Positions 1 to 9,669 of a stretch of 64,000 nt of DNA are shown piece by piece. Positions within the stretch are counted from its first letter, which is position 1. The number at the start of each line of letters is the position of its first letter. Under the pieces are notes generated by a model. The model did no database searches. It was not told where the DNA came from and worked only from the letters and a program-made list of their open reading frames with translations. The stretch lies in assembly GCA_027186245.1 (NCBI GenBank), contig CP114483.1, positions 14,590,220-14,654,219 of the forward strand. The letters are read 5' to 3'. Both the position numbers and the translations under genes were made by a program. The DNA is from Coriaria nepalensis. Its lineage: Eukaryota > Streptophyta > Magnoliopsida > Cucurbitales > Coriariaceae.

Positions 1-419
1 AAAAATACATAGTTGCCTTCAGTAGATCAATTGCAAGTTATGCATGAAAGTCGTGTTTTAAATGCGAAAATAGAACTAGTTCGAAGTGGTTTTAAACAAT
101 TTAATGATCTAAAAAGACTGAATGATATGCTCTTTAAGGCTACAATAATGCATTGTTGTATTCGATAGATTAATTGCAGGTTATGTAAGAAAATTATGTT
201 TGAAGGGCAAAAACATAATTCGTTCGAATTCATTTATAACGATTAAATGACTAGAAAAGCCTCAATGACACGATTTTAAGGCTAAGTAAATGTACAGTTG
301 CCTTTAATAGATCAACTGCAAGTTATGCACGAAAGTCATGTTTAAAAGGCGAATTTCATCTGAAGTGATTTAGAATGATTTAATGAGTAAAAAAGATGCA
401 ATGATATGACTTTAACACT
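1..419 (+). repeat. First monomer in the window (lacks about its first base)
   Basis: The window opens at the A-run of subunit A, so this copy is essentially complete. It shares with copies 3 (840-1259) and 31 (12613 onward) a linked set of variants: GGCTACAAT at the A/B junction, TTATGTTTG in B, and GCCTTTA with GGCGAATTTCAT in C. This shows that copies of one class are spread over at least 12 kb. Confidence 0.9.
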
Positions 420-561
420 AAAAAATGCATAGTTGCCTTCAGTAGATCAATTGCAAGTTATGCATGAAAGTCGTGTTTTAAATGCGAAAATAGAACTAGT
501 TCGAAGTTGTTTCAAACAATTTAATGATCTAAAAAGACTGAATGATATGCTCTTTAAGGCT
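420..561 (+). repeat. Subunit A of the monomer (142 bp)
   Basis: A opens with an A-run (six to seven A) and an ATGCAT palindrome (NsiI), then the conserved box at about 428-481, which contains a second ATGCAT. The middle carries the TTCGAA core, and the 3' end is ATGATATGCTCTTTAAGGCT. Over the 54 bp box A differs from C at about 6 positions, so A and C are the closest pair there. The last 20 bp is the main indel hot spot of the array: CTTTAAGG, CTTCAGG and CTTAAGG forms all occur. Confidence 0.93.
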
Positions 562-703
562 AAAATAATGCATTGTTGTATTCGATAGATTAATTGCAGG
601 TTATGTAAGAAAATCATGTTTGAAGGGCAAAAACATAATTCGTTCGAATTCATTTATAATGATTTAATGACTAGAAACGCCACAATGACATGATTTTAAC
701 GCT
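562..703 (+). repeat. Subunit B of the monomer (142 bp), carries the EcoRI site
   Basis: B begins AAAATAATGCATTG and is the most diverged of the three: its 54 bp box (about 571-624) differs from that of C at roughly 13 positions. Its middle holds the 14 bp dyad with the overlapping EcoRI site. Its 3' end (AATGATTTAATGA followed by an A/G-rich stretch, then GATTTTAACGCT) aligns well with the end of C. Variants here separate the main monomer classes: ACATAATTCG versus ATATAATTCG, TTCGATAG versus TTCAATAG, and CTAGAAAAGCC versus CTAGAAGAGCC or CCTGAAGAGCC. Confidence 0.93.
637..651. other. 14 bp inverted repeat with overlapping EcoRI site in subunit B (reference copy)
   Basis: AATTCG-TT-CGAATT is a perfect 6 bp inverted repeat around a TT centre (637-650), overlapped by GAATTC at 646-651 and containing TTCGAA (BstBI). 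It recurs once per monomer in most copies, so EcoRI would cut the array into a ladder of about 420 bp. Single-base variants break the dyad in some copies (CGTCCGAATT, GGTTCGAATT). The EcoRI site itself is lost in a few (near 2748, 11580, 44788 and 45208). Whether the dyad binds a protein is unknown. Confidence 0.85.
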
Positions 704-839
704 AAGTAAATGTATAGTTGCCTTCAATAGATCAACTGCAAGTTATGCACGAAAGTCATGTATAAAAGGTGAATTTCATCTGTAGTGATTTAGAATGATT
801 TAATGAGTAAAAGAGATGCAATAATATGACTTTAACACT
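704..839 (+). repeat. Subunit C of the monomer (136 bp)
   Basis: C begins AAGTAAATGTATAGTTG, contains the conserved box at about 713-766, and ends in ATGACTTTAACACT. It is about 6 bp shorter than A and B, the shortfall lying in the divergent middle. It lacks the EcoRI dyad. Useful diagnostic variants in C are GGCGAATTTCAT versus GGTGAATTTCGT, GTTTGAAAGG versus GTTTAAAAGG, TTGCGATCAAT versus TTGCCTTCAAT, and GAGTTAAAG versus GAGTAAAAG. Confidence 0.93.
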
Positions 840-1678
840 AAAAAATGCATAGTTGCCTTCAGTAGATCAATTGCAAGTTATGCATGAAAGTCGTGTTTTA
901 AATGCGAAAATAGAACTAGTTCGAAGTGCTTTCAAACAATTTAATGATCTAAAAAGACTGAATGATATGCTCTTTAAGGCTACAATAATGCATTGTTGTA
1001 TTCGATAGATTAATTGCAGGTTATGTAAGAAAATTATGTTTGAAGGGCAAAAACATAATTCGTTCGAATTCATTTATAACGATTAAATGACTAGAAAAGC
1101 CTCAATGACATGATTTTAAGGCTAAGTAAATGTACAGTTGCCTTTAATAGATCAACTGCAAGTTATGCACGAAAGTCATGTTTAAAAGGCGAATTTCATC
1201 TGAAGTGATTTAGAATGATTTAATGAGTAAAAAAGATGCAATGATATGACTTTAACACTAAAAAATGCATAGTTGCCTTCAGTAGATCAATTGCAAGTTA
1301 TGCATGAAAGTCGTGTTTTAAATGCGAAAATAGAACTAGTTCAAAGTGCTTTCAAACAAATTAATGATCTAAAAAGACTGAATGATATGCTCTTCAGGCT
1401 AAAATAATGCATTGTTGTATTCAATAGATTAATTGCAGGTTATGTAAGAAAATCATGTTTGAAGGGCAAAAATATAATTCGTTCGAATTCATATATAATG
1501 ATTTAATGACTCGAAGAGCCTCAATGACATGATTTTAACGCTAAGTAAATGTATAGTTGCCTTCAATAGATCAACTGCAAGTTATGCACGAAAGTCATGT
1601 TTAAAAGGTGAATTTCGTCTGAAGTGATTTAAAATGATTTAATGAGTAAAAGAGATGCAATAATATGACTTTAACACT

Positions 1679-4623
1679 AAAAAAATACATAGTTGCCTTC
1701 AGTAGATCAATTGCAAGTTATGCATGAAAGTCGTGTTTTAAATGCGAAAATAGAACTAGTTCGAAGTGGTTTCAAACAATTTAACGATCTAAAAAGACTG
1801 AATGATATGCTTTTTAAGGCTAAAATAATGCATTGTTGTATTCGATAGATTAATTGCAGGTTATGTAAGAAAATCATGCTCGAAGGGCAAAAACATAATT
1901 CATTCGAATTCATTTATAATGATTTAATGACTAGAAAAGCCCCAATGACATGATTTTAAGGCTAAGTAAATGTATAGTTGCCTTTAATAGATCAACTGCA
2001 AGTTATGCACGAAAGTCATGTTTAAAAGGTGAATTTCGTCTGAAGCGATTTAGAATGATTCAATGAGTAAAAGAGATGCAATAATATGACTTTAACACTA
2101 AAAAAATGCATAGTTGCCTTCAGTTGATCAATTGCAAGTTATGCATGAAAGTCGTGTTTTAAATGCGAAAATAGAACTAGTTCAAAGTGCTTTCAAACAA
2201 ATTAATAATCTAAAAAGACTGAATGATAAGCTCTTCAGGCTAAAATAACGCATTGTTGTATTTAATAGATTAATTGCAGGTTATGTAAGAAAATCATGTT
2301 TGAAGGGCAAAAATATAATTTGTTCGAATTCATATAGAATGATTTAATGACTAGAAGATCATCAATGACATGATTTTAACGCTAAGTAAATGTATAGTTG
2401 CCTTCAATAGATCAACTGCAAGTTATGCACGAAAGTCATGTTTAAAAGGTGAATTTCGTCTGAAGTGATTTAAAATGATTTAATGAGTAAAAGAGATGCA
2501 ATAATATGACTTTAACACTAAAAAAATACATAGTTGCCATCAGTAGATCAATTGCAAGTTATGCATGAAAGTCGTGTTTTAAATGCGAAAATAGAACTAG
2601 TTCGGAATGCTTTCAAACAATTTAATGATCTAAAAAGACTGAATGACATGCTCTTTAAGGCTAAAATAATGCATTGTTGTATTCGATAGATTAATTGCAG
2701 GTTATGTAAGAAAATCATGTTTGAAGGGCAAAAACATAATTCGTTCCAATTCATATATAATGATTTAATGACTAGAAGAGCTTGAATGACATGATTTTAA
2801 CGCGAAGTAAGTGTATAGTTGCCTTCAATAGATCAACTGCAAGTTATGCACGAAAGTCATGTTTAAAAGGTGAATTTCGTCTGAAGTGATTTAAAATGAT
2901 TTAATGAGTAAAAGAGATGCAATAATATGACTTTAACACTAAAAAAATACATAGTTGCCTTCAGTAGATCAATTGCAAGTTATGCATGAAAGTCGTGTTT
3001 TAAATGCGAAAATAGAACTAGTTCGAAGTGGTTTCAAACAATTTAACGATCTAAAAAGACTGAATGATATGCTTTTTAAGGCTAAAATAATGCATTGTTG
3101 TATTCGATAGATTAATTGCAGGTTATGTAAGAAAATCATGCTCGAAGGGCAAAAACATAATTCGTTCGAATTCATTTATAATGATTTAATGACTAGAAAA
3201 GCCCCAATGACATGATTTTAAGGCTAAGTAAATGTATAGTTGCCTTTAATAGATCAACTGCAAGTTATGCACGAAAGTCATGTTTAAAAGGTGAATTTCG
3301 TCTGAAGTGATTTAAAATGATTTAATGAGTAAGAGAGATGCAATAATATGACTTTAACACTAAAAAAATACATAGTTGCCTTCAGTAGATCAATTGCAAG
3401 TTATGCATGAAAGTCGTGTTTTAAATGCGAAAATAGAACTAGTTCGAAGTGGTTTCAAACAATTTAATGATCTAAAAAGACTGAATGATATGCTCTTTAA
3501 GGCTAAAATAATGCATTGTTGTATACGATAGATTAATTGCAGGTTATGTAAGAAAATCATGTTTGAAGGGCAAAAACATAATTCGTTCGAATTCATATAT
3601 AATGATTTAATGACTCGGAGAGCCTCAATGACATGATTTTAACGCTAAGTAAATGTATAGTTGCCTTCAATAGATCAACTGCAAGTTATGCACGAAAGTC
3701 ATGTTTAAAAGGTGAATTTCGTCTGAAGTGATTTAAAATGATTTAATGAGTAAAAGAGATGCAATAATATGACTTTAACACTAAAAAAATACATAGTTGC
3801 CTTCAGTAGATCAATTGCAAGTTATGCATGAAAGTCGTGTTTTAAATGCGAAAATAGAAGTAGTTCGGAATGCTTTCAAACAAATTAATGATCTAAAAAG
3901 ACTGAATGATATGCTCTTCAGGCTAAAATAATGCATTGTTGTATTCAATAGATTAATTGCAGGTTATGTAAGAAAATCATGTTTGAAGGGCAAAAATATA
4001 ATTCGTTCGAATTCATATATAATGATTTAATGACTCGGAGAGCCTCAATGACATGATTTTAACGCTAAGTAAATGTATAGTTGCCTTCAATAGATCAACT
4101 GCAAGTTATGCACGAAAGTCATGTTTAAAAGGTGAATTTCGTCTGAAGTGATTTAAAATGATTTAATGAGTAAAAGAGATGCAATAATATGACTTTAACA
4201 CTAAAAAAATACATAGTTGCCTTCAGTAGATCAATTGCAAGTTATGCATGAAAGTCGTGTTTTAAATGCGAAAATAGAACTAGTTCGAAGTGGTTTCAAA
4301 CAATTTAACGATCTAAAAAGACTGAATGATATGCTTTTTAAGGCTAAAATAATGCATTGTTGTATTCGATAGATTAATTGCAGGTTATGTAAGAAAATCA
4401 TGCTCGAAGGGCAAAAACATAATTCGTTCGAATTCATATATAATGATTTAATGACTAGAAGAGCCTCAATGACATGATTTTAATGCTAAGTAAATGTATA
4501 GTTGCCTTCAATAGATCAACTGCAAGTTATGCACGAAAGTCATGTTTAAAAGGTGAATTTCGTCTGAAGTGATTTAAAATGATTTAATGAGTAAGAGAGA
4601 TGCAATAATATGACTTTAACACT
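1679..4623 (+). repeat. Monomer variant recurring every third copy (1679, 2941, 4203)
   Basis: Copies starting at 1679, 2941 and 4203 share CAATTTAACGATC, CTTTTTAAGG and CATGCTCGAAGGG and are spaced exactly 1262 bp (three monomers). The intervening copies match less well from block to block. This looks like an eroded three-monomer higher-order repeat rather than a clean one. Confidence 0.7.
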
Positions 4624-6726
4624 AAAAAAATACATAGTTGCCTTCAGTAGATCAATTGCAAGTTATGCATGAAAGTCGTGTTTTAAATGCGAAAATAGAA
4701 CTAGTTCGAAGTGGTTTCAAACAATTTAATGATCTAAAAAGACTGAATGATATGCTCTTTAAGGCTAAAATAATGCATTGTTGTATACGATAGATTAATT
4801 GCAGGTTATGTAAGAAAATCATGTTTGAAGGGCAAAAACATAATTCGTTCGAATTCATTTATAATGATTTAATGACTAGAAAAGCCTCAATGACATGATT
4901 TTAACGCTAAGTAAATGTATAGTTTCCTTCAATAGATCAACTGCAAGTTATGCACGAAAGTCATGATTAAAAGGTGAATTTCGTCCGAAGCGATTTAGAA
5001 TGATTTAATGAGTAAAAGAGATGCAATAATATGACTTTAACACTAAAAAAATGCATAGTTGCCTTCAGTAGATCAATTGCAAGTTATGCATGAAAGTCGT
5101 GTTTTAAATGCGAAAATAGAACTAGTTCAAAGTGCTTTCAAACAAATTAATGATCTAAAAAGACTGAATGATATGCTCTTCAGGCTAAAATAATGCAATG
5201 TTGTATTCAATAGATTAATTGCAGGTTATGTAAGAAAATCATGTTTGAAGGGCAAAAATATAATTCGTTCGAATTCATATATAATGATTTAATGACTCGG
5301 AGAGCCTCAATGACATGATTTTAACGCTAAGTAAATGTATAGTTGCCTTCAATAGATCAACTGCAAGTTATGCACGAAAGTCATGTTTAAAAGGTGAATT
5401 TCGTCTGAAGTGATTTAAAATGATTTAATGAGTAAAAGAGATGCAATAATATGACTTTAACACTAAAAAAATACATAGTTGCCTTCAGTAGATCAATTGC
5501 AAGTTATGCATGAAAGTCGTGTTTTAAATGCGAAAATAGAAGTAGTTCGGAATGCTTTCAAACAAATTAATGATCTAAAAAGACTGAATGATATGCTCTT
5601 CAGGTTAAAATAATGCATTGTTGTATTCAATAGATTAATTGCAGGTTATGTAAGAAAATCATGTTTGAAGGGCAAAAATATAATTCGTTCGAATTCATAT
5701 ATAATGATTTAATGACTCGAAGAGCCTCAATGACATGATTTTAACGCTAAGTAAATGTATAGTTGCCTTCAATAGATCAACTGCAAGTTATGCACGAAAG
5801 TCATGTTTAAAAGGTGAATTTCGCCTGAAGTGATTTAAAATGATTTAATGAGTAAAAGAGATGCAATAATATGACTTTAACACTAAAAAAATACATAGTT
5901 GCCTTCAGTAGATCAATTGCAAGTTAAACATGAAAGTCGTGTTTTAAATGCGAAAATAGAACTAGTTCGGAATGCTTTAAAACAATTTAATGATCTAAAA
6001 AGACTGAATGACAAGCTCTTTAAGGCTAAAATAACGCATTGTTGTATACGATTGATTAATTGCAGGTTATGTAAGAAAATCATGTTTGAAGGGCAAAAAC
6101 ATAATTCGTTCGAATTCATTTATAATGATTTAATGACTAGAAAAGCCTCAAAGACATGATTTTAACGCTAAGTAAATGTATAGTTGCCTTCAATAGATCA
6201 ACTGCAAGTTATGCACGAAAGTCATGTTTAAAAGGTGAATTTCGTCTGAAGCGATTTAGAATGATTTAATGAGTAAAAGAGATGCAATAATATGACTTTA
6301 ACACTAAAAAAATGCATAGTTGCGTTCAGTAGATCAATTGCAAGTTATGCATGAAAGTCGTGTTTTAAATGCGAAAATAGAATTAGTTCGAAGTGCTTTC
6401 AAACAAATTAATGATCTGAAAAGACTGAATGACATGCTCTTTAAGGCTAAAATTATGCATTGTTGTATTCGAGAGATTAATTGCAGGTTATGTAAGAAAA
6501 TCATGTCTGAAGGGCAAAAATATAATTCGTTCGAATTCATATATAATGATTTAATGACTAGAAGAGCTTGAATGACATGATTTTAATGCTAAGTAAATGT
6601 ATAGTTGCCTTCAATAGATCAACTGCAAGTTATGCACGAAAGTCATGTTTAAAAGGTGAATTTCGTCTGAAGTGATTTAAAATGATTTAATGAGTAAGAG
6701 AGATGCAATAATATGACTTTAACACT
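4624..6726 (+). repeat. Higher-order repeat 1, 5-monomer derivative (2103 bp)
   Basis: Calling the seven monomers of the next block a to g, this block has a, b, c, f, g. Marks are a = TAGTTTCC plus CATGATTAAAAGG, b = TTCAAAGTG with CTCTTCAGG, c = GAAGTAG with CTTCAGGTTA, f = AAGTTAAACATG with TCAAAGACATG, g = GCGTTCAG with GTCTGAAGGG. Monomers d and e are absent. The C subunit of its third monomer carries CGCCTGAAG, which is the mark of e, so the junction falls inside that subunit (between about 5748 and 5823). Confidence 0.85.
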
Positions 6727-9669
6727 AAAAAAATACATAGTTGCCTTCAGTAGATCAATTGCAAGTTATGCATGAAAGTCGTGTTTTAAATGCGAAAATA
6801 GAACTAGTTCGAAGTGGTTTCAAACAATTTAATGATCTAAAAAGACTGAATGATATGCTCTTTAAGGCTAAAATAATGCATTGTTGTATACGATAGATTA
6901 ATTGCAGGTTATGTAAGAAAATCATGTTTGAAGGGCAAAAACATAATTCGTTCGAATTCATTTATAATGATTTAATGACTAGAAAAGCCTCAATGACATG
7001 ATTTTAACGCTAAGTAAATGTATAGTTTCCTTCAATAGATCAACTGCAAGTTATGCACGAAAGTCATGATTAAAAGGTGAATTTCGTCCGAAGCGATTTA
7101 GAATGATTTAATGAGTAAAAGAGATGCAATAATATGACTTTAACACTAAAAAAATGCATAGTTGCCTTCAGTAGATCAATTGCAAGTTATGCATGAAAGT
7201 CGTGTTTTAAATGCGAAAATAGAACTAGTTCAAAGTGCTTTCAAACAAATTAATGATCTAAAAAGACTGAATGATATGCTCTTCAGGCTAAAATAATGCA
7301 TTGTTGTATTCAATAGATTAATTGCAGGTTATGTAAGAAAATCATGTTTGAAGGGCAAAAATATAATTCGTTCGAATTCATATATAATGATTTAATGACT
7401 CGGAGAGCCTCAATGACATGATTTTAACGCTAAGTAAATGTATAGTTGCCTTCAATAGATCAACTGCAAGTTATGCACGAAAGTCATGTTTAAAAGGTGA
7501 ATTTCGTCTGAAGTGATTTAACATGATTTAATGAGTAAAAGAGATGCAATAATATGACTTTAACACTAAAAAAATACATAGTTGCCTTCAGTAGATCAAT
7601 TGCAAGTTATGCATGAAAGTCGTGTTTTAAATGCGAAAATAGAAGTAGTTCGGAATGCTTTCAAACAAATTAATGATCTAAAAAGACTGAATGATATGCT
7701 CTTCAGGTTAAAATAATGCATTGTTGTATTCAATAGATTAATTGCAGGTTATGTAAGAAAATCATGTTTGAAGGGCAAAAATATAATTCGTTCGAATTCA
7801 TATATAATGATTTAATGACTCGAAGAGCCTCAATGACATGATTTTAACGCTAAGTAAATGTATAGTTGCCTTCAATAGATCAACTGCAAGTTATGCACGA
7901 AAGTCATGTTTAAAAGGTGAATTTCGTCTGAAGTGATTTAAAATGATTTAATGAGTAAAAGAGATGCAATAATATGACTTTAACACTAAAAAAATACATA
8001 GTTGCCTTCAGTAGATCAATTGCAAGTTATGCATGAAAGTCGTGTTTTAAATGCGAAAATAGAAGTAGTTCGGAATGCTTTCAAACAATTTAATGATCTA
8101 AAAAGACTGAATGATATGCTCTTTAAGGCTAAAATAATGCATTGTTGTATTCGATAGATTAATTGCAGGTTATGTAAGAAAATTATGTTTGAAGGGCAAA
8201 AACATAATTCGTTCGAATTCATATATAATGATTTAATGACTAGAAGAGCCTCAATGACATGATTTTAACGCTAAGTAAATGTATAGTTACCTTCAATAGA
8301 TCAACTGCAAGTTATGCACGAAAGTCATGTTTAAAAGGTGAATTTCGTCTGAAGAGATTTAAAATGATTTAATGAGTAAAAGAGATGCAATGATATGACT
8401 TTAACACTAAAAAATGCATAGTTGCCTTCAGTAGATCAATTGCAAGTTATGCATGAAAGTCGTGTTTTAAATGCGAAAATAGAACTAGTTCAAAGTGCTT
8501 TCAAACAAATTAATGATCTAAAAAGACTGAATGATATGCTCTTCAGGCTAAAATAATGCATTGTTGTATTCAATAGATTTATTGCAGGTTATGTAAGAAA
8601 ACCATGTTTGAAGGGCAAAAATATAATTCGTTCGAATTCATATATAATGATTTAATGACTAGAAGAGCCTCAATGACATGATTTTAACGATAAGTAAATG
8701 TATAGTTGCCTTCAATAGATCAACTGCAAGTTATGCACGAAAGTCATGTTTAAAAGGTGAATTTCGCCTGAAGTGATTTAAAATGATTTAATGAGTAAAA
8801 GAGATGCAATAATATGACTTTAACACTAAAAAAATACATAGTTGCCTTCAGTAGATCAATTGCAAGTTAAACATGAAAGTCGTGTTTTAAATGCGAAAAT
8901 AGAACTAGTTCGGAATGCTTTAAAACAATTTAATGATCTAAAAAGACTGAATGACATGCTCTTTAAGGCTAAAATAATGCATTGTTGTATACGATAGATT
9001 AATTGCAGGTTATGTAAGAAAATCATGTTTGAAGGGCAAAAACATAATTCGTTCGAATTCATTTATAATGATTTAATGACTAGAAAAGCCTCAAAGACAT
9101 GATTTTAACGCTAAGTAAATGTATAGTTGCCTTCAATAGATCAACTGCAAGTTATGCACGAAAGTCATGTTTAAAAGGTGAATTTCGTCTGAAGCGATTT
9201 AGAATGATTTAATGAGTAAAAGAGATGCAATAATATGACTTTAACACTAAAAAAATGCATAGTTGCGTTCAGTAGATCAATTGCAAGTTATGCATGAAAG
9301 TCGTGTTTTAAATGCGAAAATAGAATTAGTTCGAAGTGCTTTCAAACAAATTAATGATCTGAAAAGACTGAATGATGTGCTCTTTAAGGCTAAAATAATG
9401 CATTGTTGTATTCAATAGATTAATTGCAGGTTATGTAAGAAAATCATGTCTGAAGGGCAAAAATATAATTCGTTCGAATTCATATATAATGATTTAATGA
9501 CTAGAAGAGCCTCAAGGACATGATTTTAATGCTAAGTAAATGTATAGTTGCCTTCAATAGATCAACTGCAAGTTATGCACGAAAGTCATGTTTAAAAGGT
9601 GAATTTCGTCTGAAGTGATTTAGAATGATTTAATGAGTAAGAGAGATGCAATAATATGACTTTAACACT
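6727..9669 (+). repeat. Higher-order repeat 1, full 7-monomer copy (2943 bp)
   Basis: The order is a-b-c-d-e-f-g. Monomer d (about 7990) has GAAGTAG with CAATTT, TTATGTTTG, TAGTTACCTTC and CTGAAGAGA. Monomer e (about 8410) has GATTTATTG, AACCATG, TAACGATAAG and CGCCTGAAG. The other marks are as in the 5-monomer derivative. The next block repeats this order at an offset of 2943 bp. Confidence 0.88.

Larger units (their letters stand above)
420..839 (+). repeat. Representative satellite monomer (copy 2), composed of subunits A, B and C
   Basis: This complete 420 bp unit is taken as the reference. It begins at the A-run following the CACT that ends the previous unit, and ends at the next CACT. 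It divides into A (420-561), B (562-703) and C (704-839). Each subunit starts with an A-rich stretch leading into a T(A/T)GTTG core, and ends with a related string: GGCT in A, CGCT in B, CACT in C. The three subunits align along their whole length, so the monomer is a diverged trimer of a unit of about 140 bp. No promoter, terminator or RNA gene signature is evident in it. Confidence 0.95.

Noticed and set aside
27..233. Recurring 68-codon minus-strand frame (ATG at the EcoRI site, across subunits B and A), seen about 23 times in the left 18 kb
   Set aside because: It repeats only because the satellite repeats. It is closed in most copies by a stop (TGA) from one base change or by one-base indels at the A/B junction. 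No start context, splice or regulatory structure goes with it.
637..655. Resemblance of TTCGTTCGAA to the first half of a CENP-B box
   Set aside because: The required second half (CGGG) is absent; the sequence continues TTCAT. With such AT-rich repeats a partial match is expected by chance.
420..839. Identity with the ~142 bp EcoRI satellite of the beetle Tenebrio molitor
   Set aside because: Subunit length and EcoRI site coincide with what is known of that satellite, but I cannot recall its sequence reliably. The beetle satellite is described as a uniform 142 bp unit, not a diverged trimer, so length alone does not support an assignment.
5899..6159. 83-86 codon plus-strand frames (also at 6320, 19776, 20618, 21039, 21460, 25225, 38687, 61822)
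   Set aside because: They start with TTG, not ATG, and exist only where an in-frame TAG in subunit B (TTCAATAG or TTCGATAG) is mutated, for example to TAC or TCG. Most of the 152 copies have the stop, so no coding selection is visible.
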